A stretch of DNA of 64,000 nucleotides from Paracyclopina nana (taxonomy: Eukaryota; Arthropoda; Copepoda; Cyclopoida; Cyclopettidae): positions 1,696,501-1,760,500 of the forward strand of contig JAGUCH010000007.1 in assembly GCA_019096065.1 (NCBI GenBank). The letters are read 5' to 3'. Every line of letters starts with the position of its first letter. Within the stretch, counting starts at the first letter, position 1. A program made the translations under genes and the position numbers. Below the pieces are notes generated by a model that had not been told where the DNA came from, ran no database searches, and saw only the letters and a list, made by a program, of their open reading frames with translations. Shown here one piece after another: positions 11,801-21,195 of the stretch.

Positions 11801-12115
11801 ACACCTCACATCTCATAATAGCAGGAGGTTACATAACGTGTCCTTGCAAAGACAGCATGAGTTATGTTAGCATCACTTGGGAGCAAAAAGTTAGAAAAAA
11901 GAACAAATGGCTCCAAAACTGGACAAATATACACATTTCTTGGAAAAATTGCTATACCTATGAAATATGGTTAACTTTAACTAGTAAAATCTAGAGTGCA
12001 CTTTTCCCTAGTCCAGGTGAATGCCAGTGCACTTCACCATGCTCCACTAGCTGTGTCCGTTTCCAATTCTAAGGTGAAATAGGAGGAGACCAGTCTAGTT
12101 AAAGCAGTCTGCAGA

Positions 12116-14049
12116 ATGGCTGCATTTCTGATTAAGTACACTTTTTTTGTGCTTCTACTTTGGCCCCTCATAGTGACCAAAGCAGATAAATATGTGTCAT
12201 TACATCATCAGTTGAGTGATTTGATCCAAGGTCCAGTCTTTTTTAAAGGATCTCCGGAATACGATACATTAAGGCCAGTCCATAATGGAGCTTGTAGGCA
12301 TATCTTTCCATTGGCTATTGTGAGGCCTTGGTCCACCCATGATGCGGCCAAAATTGTACAATTTGCCAGCAAACATGGCGTGAACATTTCCGTTCGCAGT
12401 GGTGGGCATAGCTACCAATGTTTGGGTATTGAGGTAAATTTAGCATTTATGAGCATGGGACAACATTCCTTAATTGGTGATCCTTGAATTTGCTCAATTA
12501 GCAAGACGCCATTCACATTGATTTGAGGAGCTTGAACGAAATCCACTTTTATCCACCTTATAAAGTGCGTTTTGGGTCTGGCGTCAATTGGGAGCAAGTG
12601 TTGAAAGTTGTCGATCCTAAAAAATACACTCTCGTCCATGCTCAGGTGAAAAATAAATAATTATCTTGGTTGAAAATTTGTCTTCATTCACCTTCAAATA
12701 ATCTAGTGACCTTACAAGGTTATTGAGCTCAAGCGAAGCTAACAATGACTTGCTTCTTTTCGCAGGCAAAAACTGTGGGTGTTGGAGGGTTTCTTCTTGG
12801 AGTTGGAGTCAACACACTGGGGACTACTCCAAGACATGGATTCGGAGCTGACAATGTGATTGAATACACTGTGGTATTAGCCGATGGAAGTATTGCACTA
12901 GTCAACAACTACAATACCACCATCATTAACAGAGATGGACATGAGTAATGCTAACAAGCTTATAATCTACATCACTTATTTCTAATTATTAATTATTTTC
13001 ATTATAGTACTTATGAAGTATATGAGCACACACCTGAGACCGACTTGAGATTTGCCCTGCGAGGATCCGGAGCCAGCTTTGGCATTGTGACCGAGTTCCA
13101 GTACAAAGTCTATCCACACCCAGAAACTAGAGCCACATTGGTGATGGCTTTCATCAAGGATGGCCATGACTTGGATAGACTGTACAATGCTGCTCAGAAT
13201 GACAGATATGCGATCTCAGTCATTGAGCCCATTTTCCTACGGAAGCCTAAAGCTGCCATACTGCAAGCTTGGGGCCTGATTAAAATGCCTCAATTGATGA
13301 AAACCTTTGGTGGCAAAAAGGTGGAGCCCACAGTGCTCAGTGTAGTCGACTTGTACAGCAACAATGGAAAAACGGCACCAGGTCCAGCATTGGCCTATGT
13401 CAAGAGCAAAGGCATTGATGTGGCCTTTGACAATGTTCGTCTCATGGAGCAATTCGGCCTTAATGCAGTGGACTTCACTGTGGAGGACCAAGACTCTGTC
13501 TACCTCACACACGAGGAGAGAAAGGCTGAAGGCTACCATGCATTGGCATCTGCCAATTTCATGAGCCTCAACACATTTCGAGCCATTGAGGATACATTTC
13601 TGCATCATCCAGTGGTGGGCAAATACAACCGGAAGACACCTCGCTCTGAAAGTGACAGCTCTGGCTGTGACTTTTGCCTCTTTGTCCTCCACATTGGAAT
13701 CATAGGGAAAAATGACGATATCATCAAGGGCACCAAGACGGGTCCAGTGTCGTACGAGTTGACTTGCAGTTATAATGCCAATGATCACTACAAAGCCAAA
13801 AAGTGCCCAGCACTTGTGCACAAAGCTCAACGTGATGTTGTGTACAAAGCCAAGCTTTATGGCGAGAAGCCACGCCAATATGTGAACACTCCAGGCTGTG
13901 ATGCGGACTTTTTCCCATTCGGGGAAAGGTACTGGGGTAATGAGTACCAACGACTGGTGAGAATCAAGCAATTTTGGGATCCTTCCAATGTCTTCAACTT
14001 CTGTCATAGCGTAGGCAGTACCAATCAAGACTGCTGCGTGGCACCATAA
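12116..14049 (+). CDS. Secreted berberine-bridge-enzyme-like FAD-linked oxidase, copy 3
   Basis: Exons 12116-12433, 12502-12645, 12766-12944 and 13008-14049 give 560 residues. A signal peptide (MAAFLIKYTFFVLLLWPL) comes first. Then come RPVHNGACRHIFPLAIVRP and SVRSGGHSYQC with the FAD-linking His, VGVGGFLLGVGVN, a substrate domain with paired Cys (SGCDFCLFVLH), and a BBE tail RYWGNEYQRLVRIKQFWDP. Exons 1-3 have the same boundaries and phases as copy 1, but the last 1042 bases are a single exon where copy 1 has three. This copy is probably the active reference for the cluster. The His-only FAD linkage is inferred from the missing second Cys. Poly(A)-like AATAAA lies near 14136. Confidence 0.9.
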
Positions 14050-14163
14050 CAGATCTTGCCAACTATTCACTTATTATAGTGACAGTTACCTATATATATC
14101 CTTAATGCTCAAACGTTAAATTATTATATATGAAAATAAATATCACATTCACTATTTTTCGCA

Positions 14164-15522
14164 TCAGAATTCACTGCGAGAGTTTGGGTCATACTGGTCT
14201 GACACAGTGTTTCTGGATTTCCTGCGTTTCTTGATGGCTGACAGCTTTTCATAAGCTTGCTGAATACCAACAAACCTGAAATTACAAAAATAAATTGACT
14301 TGTCGTTCAAGTGAAAATGACTTGTCCAGTAAGACCTGATTTTCGTATCTTTGAATCTACTAACAAGTATCTCTTACTTTTCATGTGCAGCAGCTTTTTC
14401 CTCCGGATCTGTGAACAGGTCAGGATGCCATTTCTTGGTGAGCTCTTTGTAGCGTCCTCGAATATCCTCTTGAGTTGCTCCACGTTCCAAGCCAAGCTCT
14501 TTCAGAGCATGTTTTTCTCCCAGAGGATCCAGACTCTCCACCAGTTGCTGCACAGTCGACCAAAATCCATGCTCCCACATATGCTTCAGTAGTTGATCAA
14601 GAGTTTGTTGGAACTCTTGAAAAGCAGGAGATTTGACGAAATTGCCCACTGCATCGCGAAACTTGATCTTGTCTCCATCTTTGGTCACAATCCTCAAGTT
14701 GAAGTACACGTAGGAGCCCCAAAGGCTCAAGTAGAGTCCAAAGCAAATGCTCACAATCAGGAATCTTTTGCATACTGAAGCTGGCTCTCGTATTTGCCTC
14801 CTCCAGGACTTGGAAAACATCTGGAAAGCTATGATGCCAACCAAGGTGGTGAACACATATGAGGAGTATCCCATGATGTAAAATGGAGTCATAATGTAGC
14901 ATCCGAGCAAAGGCCAAAAAATGGAGCCTTTTTCCTTGCCAATGTTGCCAACCAAAGTTATGCCTATTAAATCAGCTTAAGAAGATTTTCGTGTGCAAGT
15001 TAAGTAGTTACAATACCAAGGGCTGAGGCTGCAGGTGCAAGCAGATCACCAAGCATGATCAGGTTAACTCCACCGATATCTTCAGGCTCAGGTAAGCACA
15101 TATTGATCAGAGTGCCAAAGAGGTTGCCTATGACCAATTGTCCTCCAGCTCGAGCAAGCTGAAAAATAAATTGCTGAATGCTACTTGCTGATAATTATAG
15201 ATAATTACAAATACTTACTGAAAATGGAGGCTTCTTTTTGCTCCTCATTTGCTCAGTGAGATCACGCAAGAAATTGGGATCATCATTGGCTTCCCTCACA
15301 TAGCTTGGAATCCTCCAAAGATCTCGGAACCAACCAGCCCCAAAATAGCCCCCTATATAATGACATAATTAATTGGGTGCCATAACAGCAAAAAAAATAT
15401 GACTTACCAGGGAAGCACAGCCATAGAAAGCCTTGAATCGTTCGGCCCAAGTAGAAGTGATGAAGGCCGAAAAAGCCTCCAGAGAGCCATAGTAAATAGG
15501 TCATGCACACACTTTTGGCCAT
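14164..15522 (-). CDS. DNAJC22: DnaJ homolog subfamily C member 22 (wurst-like)
   Basis: Multi-pass membrane J-protein. The Drosophila homolog, wurst, is needed for clathrin-mediated endocytosis. Exons, minus strand, are 15522-15408, 15352-15219, 15158-15017, 14963-14378 and 14275-14164, giving 362 residues (human protein about 341). The N-terminus has a TM2-domain-type start (YLLWLSGGFFGLHHFYLGR). Several hydrophobic helices follow in exon 4. The C-terminal J domain begins KELGLERGATQEDIRGRY and has an intact HPD motif in KKWHPDLF, needed to stimulate Hsp70. Having TM2 first and J domain last is diagnostic for this family. The gene is convergent with oxidase copy 3, with only about 115 bp between the stop codons. 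Confidence 0.92.
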
Positions 15523-15925
15523 GTTGGCATCTCAGAAAACATTGGTGGTGCTGTGAAGTAGCAAGCAGCACAGGTGAAAAGATAGAGTGTTACTGACACA
15601 ATCGGAACTTTTGTCCCATGCAGTCACGCAACCTTAGCTGCAAATTTTGAGTATCTTTTCAAAGTTAGCATTTTAAATCGGGAATTCGGTAAATGCATTT
15701 CAATTAGAAATCTTCAGCAAATTCATACAATTAAAAGTCTAATAAAAGTATTATTTAAAAAACTTGCTTGATAAAAAGTAAGATTTAAGCATCGATCACC
15801 ATTTTTTCAATTTATCGGTAAAAAACTAGAAAAATGTGGCATGAAAAAATATTTAACAATTTCCATTTTATTGCACCGATAAAATCTAGAAATTGTAAAC
15901 TTGGAGATTACGCTCATGCTACAAC
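15523..15925. other. Intergenic, DNAJC22 to SSAT-like 1
   Basis: About 400 bp, AT-rich towards the right. It should contain the DNAJC22 promoter and the 3' UTR of the first acetyltransferase. No other feature seen. Confidence 0.5.
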
Positions 15926-16537
15926 TCAATTGTCCCTCACAAAGGCATCCATTGCTTTCTTATCCAGTCTGAACGAATGCCATGCTTCAGTTTCGGTCAG
16001 ATCGATTGCACCCTTCGACTTGTAAAAATCAATGGAAGGCTTGTTCCAATTAAGCACAGAAAAATTGCACCTCGAGCAACCCAAATCAAGACCAGCCTAG
16101 ATAAAGAAAGCAAGCATAAGTATGTTTATGTACATAAAATAATTTATTCGTTTGCGAGTTACTTGAATGCAAGACTTCCACAGTTTGGTACCAAGTCCTT
16201 TTCCTCTATGAGTCGGGGTCACATAAAGATCTTCCATGTACACAGACTTTCCTTCCCATGTGGAGTAGGTGTAAAAGAAGAGGACATATCCCACTAAAAC
16301 GGAGGAGTCTTCCTGCGATTCTACCACATTGCATTCAAAAAATGGCCTGGAACCAAAGCCATCTTCTTCAAGGACTTTGGCATCAATTTTGGGCCCATCA
16401 GGCATTTTCTCATAATCAGCCAATTCCTTCAATATCAATTTGTTGATGATGCTTTCAGTTGACAGAAGATTTACCTTTATGAGACGAATTATCTCTGCAC
16501 AGTCGTGCTTTTCAGCTTTCCTAATGCAAAAGTCCAT
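15926..16537 (-). CDS. Diamine (spermidine/spermine or thialysine) N-acetyltransferase-like, copy 1
   Basis: GNAT-fold enzyme that transfers acetyl from acetyl-CoA to a polyamine or related amine. The start MDFCIRKAEKHDCAEI aligns with the SSAT N-terminus (IRPA-ADC-IL). The protein continues with KELADYEKM, EEDGFGSRPFFECNV, VYMEDLYVTPTHRGKGLGTKLW (the RxxGxG acetyl-CoA loop) and NKPSIDFYKSKGA, which holds the catalytic Tyr of SSATs. An intron separates the last exon (about 16096 down to 15926). Between LIK and ELADY is a 48-nt GT-AG segment that stays in frame; SSAT homologs and copy 2 join LIK directly to ELA, so it is probably a tiny intron. SSAT1 and SSAT2 cannot be told apart here. Confidence 0.85.
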
Positions 16538-17242
16538 ACTTGCCATTAACTTTTGATCAGCTAACTCTCTCAGTGGGACAGCACAATCCGGTTTTATTAT
16601 CACACTGCAGCCCACTTTTGAGCTCCAAAATGCATGTTGAAGCAAAGTTTGGTGAATTCTAACAGAATAAAATATGGTGGTACAACTTCACCTTATGGCC
16701 CTTTACTTATCAAAAAATTTAATTGATGTAATTTTGAGCTGCCAAGTGCTCTTTTAAAAGGCAAAGTAAGGTAAATTCTTGCAGAATAAAATATGGTGGT
16801 ACAACATCTGCATATTGCACTTAAAATATTGAATATTGAATCCGTGCTTTGTAAGGGTTTTTGATGAATTTCTTTGAGAACCATCCAAGCTTGCATCCAA
16901 GATAATTATATGATTGCAATTTTCAAGAGTATTTTCATTTATATTAGTTGATAGTCAATCATCTCATTTGATTTTGTAATTATTTATATTGAGTGCAGGA
17001 ACGTAGATCAGGGTTGATAATTTGCTGCAAGATTTGAGCATCATTTTTGGAGGGTTCTACTGTTTTTATGTTCAATTAAGCTAATATGACGCAAGGAAAT
17101 AGTACAATATAGAGGCATTTGATTTTAATTTCACTCATTTATTTAATTTTTGGATTTAAAAGATCTTTTTCTGATGCTGTTTTTCAAAAAAAATGCCTCA
17201 AATTTGAATCCGCCAAAATATAAACTGTAATTTACATTATGC
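16538..17242. other. Intergenic with short direct repeat
   Basis: Spacer between the tandem acetyltransferases. A direct repeat of about 40 bp containing AGAATAAAATATGGTGGTAC occurs near 16660 and again near 16782. Otherwise AT-rich with no gene seen. Confidence 0.45.
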
Positions 17243-17909
17243 TCAACTATTCTTGACAAATGCTTCCATATCTGCTTTACTCTTTAGGGAAAAAGAATGC
17301 AATTCCTCCGATTCGGTCAAATTTTGCGCACCTTTAGATTTGTAAAATTCAATGGATGGCTTGTTCCATCCAAGCACAGTGAAATCGCACCTGGAGGAAC
17401 CCATATTAAGTCCAGCCTGAAAATCAATTCTAGATCCTTGAATTCATTGCTAACTTGCATCTTTGCTGAATCTTACAATTGGATTAAATTATGTAGTAAT
17501 CAGAAATATGTATAAAAAAAATTACTTGAATGCAAGACTTCCATAGGTTGGTGCCAAGTCCTTTTCCTCTATGAGATGGACTCACATACAGATTTTTCAT
17601 ATAGACAACTTTTCCTTCAATTGTGGAATAGGTGTAATAGAAGAGAACATATCCAACCAAAATCGGAGAGTTTTCATTTAATGCGATCACATTGCATTCG
17701 TAAAACGGCCGTCTTCCAAAACCATCCTCTTCTAAAACTCTGGCATCAATCAATGGAGTATCTGGAGTTTGCGCATACTCAGCCAATTCCTTAAAGCATG
17801 TATTGCTTTAAAAGTGTAAGTTAGAAAACCTGAATCATTAGCCTACCTTTATTAGGCGAAAAATCTCTGCACAATCACTCTTTTGAGCCTTTCTAACACA
17901 AAAGTCCAT
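17243..17909 (-). CDS. Diamine N-acetyltransferase-like, copy 2
   Basis: Tandem paralog of the SSAT-like gene at 15.9 kb, same strand. It starts MDFCVRKAQKSDCAEIFRLIK, then a 57-bp intron (stop-containing, GTAGG to TTAAG), then ELAEYAQTPD. EEDGFGRRPFYECNV, VYMKNLYVSPSHRGKGLGTNLW (acetyl-CoA loop) and NKPSIEFYKSKGA (catalytic Tyr) follow, and it ends MEAFVKNS. The last intron lies at the same place as in copy 1. All GNAT landmarks are kept, so it should be active. Divergence is spread over the whole length, so the duplication is not very recent. Confidence 0.85.
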
Positions 17910-18168
17910 CTTAATTTGTTATGGGCCTCTTAGAATTAGATTCCGGTTCTTTAACTTGTTTCTATCATATTGCAATATAAAAATGCACAAACTAGCTCAT
18001 TGGCCTCAAAAAAGGGCAAATATATTGCTTTTTTGCCTGAGACAGCATGATAGAGCATAACCCCACAGGATATGCTTGCATGAAATAAATAAGCCAAATG
18101 CTCTTAAAAGTAGTTAGAAAGCCAACTTGTGTACTAAGTTGGCAAATGGCCCATGCGCATAGCACACT

Positions 18169-18489
18169 TTGCATTACAGTGACAGTGGAGTTTTATCAGG
18201 GAAAATTATACGGAAAAATGATGATACGAAGATAATGACCATCACCCTTGCATCGAGCCTCTTGGCCTCGAAAGAAGCTGGCAAGCTCTTGGCACCGGTC
18301 AACCATGGAGCCAAAATTCGAATACAGTTCTTCACTCTGAGGCTGGAGAGATCTGGGCTGTACAATCCACACGCAGTGCACCTGTGGCAACCCATCGTGG
18401 ACGAGCATATGAAAGGCCAACCGAAGAAGACTGCCAAAATCATGTTCAAAGAAAACCTGGATTGGGACTCTGGTTTCAGTGATGGCTGA
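18169..18489 (+). CDS. Small single-exon ORF, unknown
   Basis: A 106-codon ORF between the acetyltransferases and Prp19. A likelier start is the internal ATG at 18238 (MTITLASSLLASKEAGKLLA), which would give a product of about 83 residues with a mild amphipathic N-terminus and a hydrophilic C-terminus (KKTAKIMFKENLDWD). Composition looks protein-like and the codon use resembles neighbouring genes. I do not recognise a family. It may be a small mitochondrial protein or chance. Confidence 0.4.
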   Translation: MHYSDSGVLSGKIIRKNDDTKIMTITLASSLLASKEAGKLLAPVNHGAKIRIQFFTLRLERSGLYNPHAVHLWQPIVDEHMKGQPKKTAKIMFKENLDWDSGFSDG

Positions 18490-18586
18490 GTTTTTTATTG
18501 TTCAAGAAAATTACTATTTGTACGAGAAAATGCATTTCTTGATTACGAGTGATTTTACTTTTTATGCAATTTTGGTGGTTTATTCT

Positions 18587-20306
18587 TTACAAACCGTACA
18601 GCTTAAGGGTTCGGTCCATGGATGTTGAAGCGATATATGAGGCGTTGGCTCCAAAACGAACTCCAGTGGCCATGGCAGTATGATCGTTGAAAATCTTCAA
18701 GTCTTGCCACTGCTTGCTGAGGTACACCCTCACATCTGTACCAGCCACTGCCAAGTAGGTGCCAGAGTTATCAAAGCAGAGATCGCGCACTTCGTAACCT
18801 TCGTCAAGGTTCAGGGTCTTGAAGTTCTTCAGCTTACGCAAATCCCAAAGCCTCACGCAGGCGTCATCTGCAGCAGTTGCCAAGTAGTAGCCATTCTCAG
18901 AGAATGACATGGCTGAAATGGGGCCACTGTGGGCCTCAAAGTTGGCCACATTTTGTTGCTGATAAGTGGAAGCAAAGTTAGAAGAATACTTTTACAATGT
19001 AATGCTGGCTCTCATACCTCTTTCAAATCCCAAATCTTGATGACCGCATCAGAAGTTCCAGTGCCGAAAATGAGACCGTCAGGGTGGAACTGGGCGCAAG
19101 TCAAGGCAGTTCCTGATCCATTTTCACCGTCGGTGACCTTCGAAATCAACTTTCCAGTGCGCATGTCAGAAAAGGCCCAATGCTGATCGGTAGATGTAGA
19201 CAAAATGTAGTCTCCAGTAGCGTGCAAACTCAAGCCAGTCACTGGGCCATCATGAACTCGCAACAACCTGCAAAGCAAAACAAAAAATGGTCATTAACGC
19301 TAATTTGATAAAGCTTCTTCAGTGACTGCTTACTGGATGGTTTGCGACGTTGGCACATGCCAAATTCTAATGGTCGAATCGTGAGAAGCAGTGATAGCAG
19401 TATCTTCACTGGGATGGAATACCACTCTGCTGACTTTCTTTGTGTGCCCCTTCAGAATTGTGACAACCTGCTCATCATCTTTGTTGAATACGGTGGCAGT
19501 CTTGTCCGCACCACCAGTCAAAATCCTGCTCGAGTTGTTCGCGTTGATGTCAACCGCCAAAATGCCAGGGACTGACGCGGAATGAAGTCCGGGATGAGAG
19601 GCCAAAGTCTTGAACTGCTTCCTAATGGTGTCAGCGTCGACCAGTTCCTCTGGAACAGTCTTGGACTTTTTACGACGTTCGCCAGTGAGCACTTCGGCCT
19701 TCTCTTGCAGTTTTTCGATGATGTCCGAGGACATGCCAACAGCTTCTTGCGTTGTTCCAGGCATGGCAGCCGGAGCGGCAGCGGCAGACACGTCAGAAGC
19801 AGCCTGGGCTGAAATTGAGGGAATTCCAGCTTGAGGCTTCAGAGTGGCCAAAGCTTCTCTGGCGGCTGTCAGCTCCTTGGTCAGCCTGGCAATGACACGG
19901 CAAGCAGCATCGTGTTGGTACAGAGCGTGGCTCAACTCTTGCCTTGCCGTTTGCAATTGCTGCCTTAACGTGAATGTGTTGAGCATGACGGCGTCCCACT
20001 CATCCTGGAGCGACTTCAGAATAGCCGGAATCGAAGTGGCGGAAGGTGGCTTCGGTTTCACTAAGGGCGACGATTTGAGCTCGATCAAATCGGCCGGGTC
20101 CAATGGCTGCTGGTTGACGGGATCAACCCCGTTCTCTTGCAGATATTTTTCGATGAGACGCTTTTCGAAAACTTGCCCCGATGCCGGCGACACAACCGGA
20201 TGCTCCGGGCTCTAAATTGGAGATTCTTATAGGTATAGCTGCATTTAAACGTCAAAAGTGTGACTTTGTTTACCTCGTTGGAAAGAGCGCAGACAAAAGT
20301 TGACAT
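18587..20306 (-). CDS. PRPF19: Pre-mRNA-processing factor 19, U-box E3 ubiquitin ligase
   Basis: Core subunit of the Prp19/NineTeen spliceosome complex in the nucleus, also acting in DNA repair. Exons, minus strand, are 20306-20274, 20211-19334, 19267-19018 and 18958-18587, giving 510 residues (human 504). The U-box runs across the first intron ([11 protein letters not shown], then [20 protein letters not shown]). It is followed by the conserved [19 protein letters not shown] linker, the tetramerising coiled coil ([20 protein letters not shown]) and C-terminal WD40 repeats ending [13 protein letters not shown]. All regions look intact. The hAT-like element lies in the divergent intergenic space next to its start. 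Confidence 0.97.
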
Positions 20307-20702
20307 TTTGGCGAGTTATTCCACTGTTTTTGCGCCCAAACAATATTTTCTATCGGCAAAAGTCGGGAAAACGTTGCTTGTTTTGCCTGTTTGTTTACAA
20401 AAGCTTTCAGATGGGCAAATACAAAAAAGTCAAATTTACCACAAAAATGCCAAAAATACTCTTTTACTGACGCCTTTTTGTCCTCAAAATTCGTTCTGTA
20501 GTAGAAGATTTTTTCAGATACTCCATACTAATTTAATTATTTTAAGCTTGCAATTATTTGGTGCTAAATACGTAAAAATAGTTTCAGTTGTTGACAAATT
20601 TTGAAATGATGGTAACTCTGAATTCCCAAATTTGCCGAGGGTGCGTGACACCCAAGAAAAAAGACCCTTGATCTCAGATTCTCAGCCTACAGACTACAGC
20701 TA
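20307..20702. other. Divergent promoter region, PRPF19 side
   Basis: About 400 bp of AT-rich DNA between the PRPF19 start codon and the MITE. It serves PRPF19 and, before the insertion, presumably the glucuronokinase gene as well. No ORF supported. Confidence 0.5.
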
Positions 20703-21164
20703 TTCATAGGCAGGGTGACCAGATGTGGCTATTTATAGCCAAAGTGGCTATTTTTGACCCATGTGTGGCTACGGAAATTTAGGCCGAATAGCCATAGCCA
20801 TTCGTGGCTATTTTTGAAAAGTCCGAAAATTTGATATTTTTACTTAATAAACGCTTGAAAATCATCAAAAAAGCAGGGGAAAAAATGAAATTTGCAAAAT
20901 TGGCCAACTTATTTTTTTTTATCTTTTGTCACCAATTTTCGAAGAAAATCATTATTAAATCCTTGATTTCATCCACAGCAATCCCAAAACTTGGGAAAAA
21001 ATTTCAGAATAACAAATATTATCTTGAAAATTCCTAAAAATGTGGCTATTTTTCACCAATTTGTGGCTATTATGAGCAATTTTTCTGAGATAGCCAAACG
21101 TGGCTATTTTAGAGGAAAATCTGGCTACAACCCGCTCTAATTTTCTGGTCACCCTGTTCATAGG
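20703..21164. mobile_element. hAT-like nonautonomous transposon (MITE) with 8-bp target duplication
   Basis: The element spans 20711-21156 (446 bp). Terminal inverted repeats begin CAGGGTGACCAGA on the left and end TCTGGTCACCCTG on the right, a 13-bp perfect match. Both sides carry the same 8 bp, TTCATAGG (20703-20710 and 21157-21164), as expected for hAT transposition. The inside is AT-rich with many copies of GTGGCTATTTTT in both orientations and no transposase. The exact duplication indicates a fairly recent insertion. It ends 31 bp before the duplicated-site edge of the glucuronokinase start codon at 21196. Confidence 0.88.
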
Positions 21165-21195
21165 TGTCATTTCGGAGGTCGCGTTGGTTCAAGAG

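Noticed and set aside
13237..14070. 277-codon minus-strand ORF
   Set aside because: Antisense to the long last exon of oxidase copy 3, with no recognisable motif.
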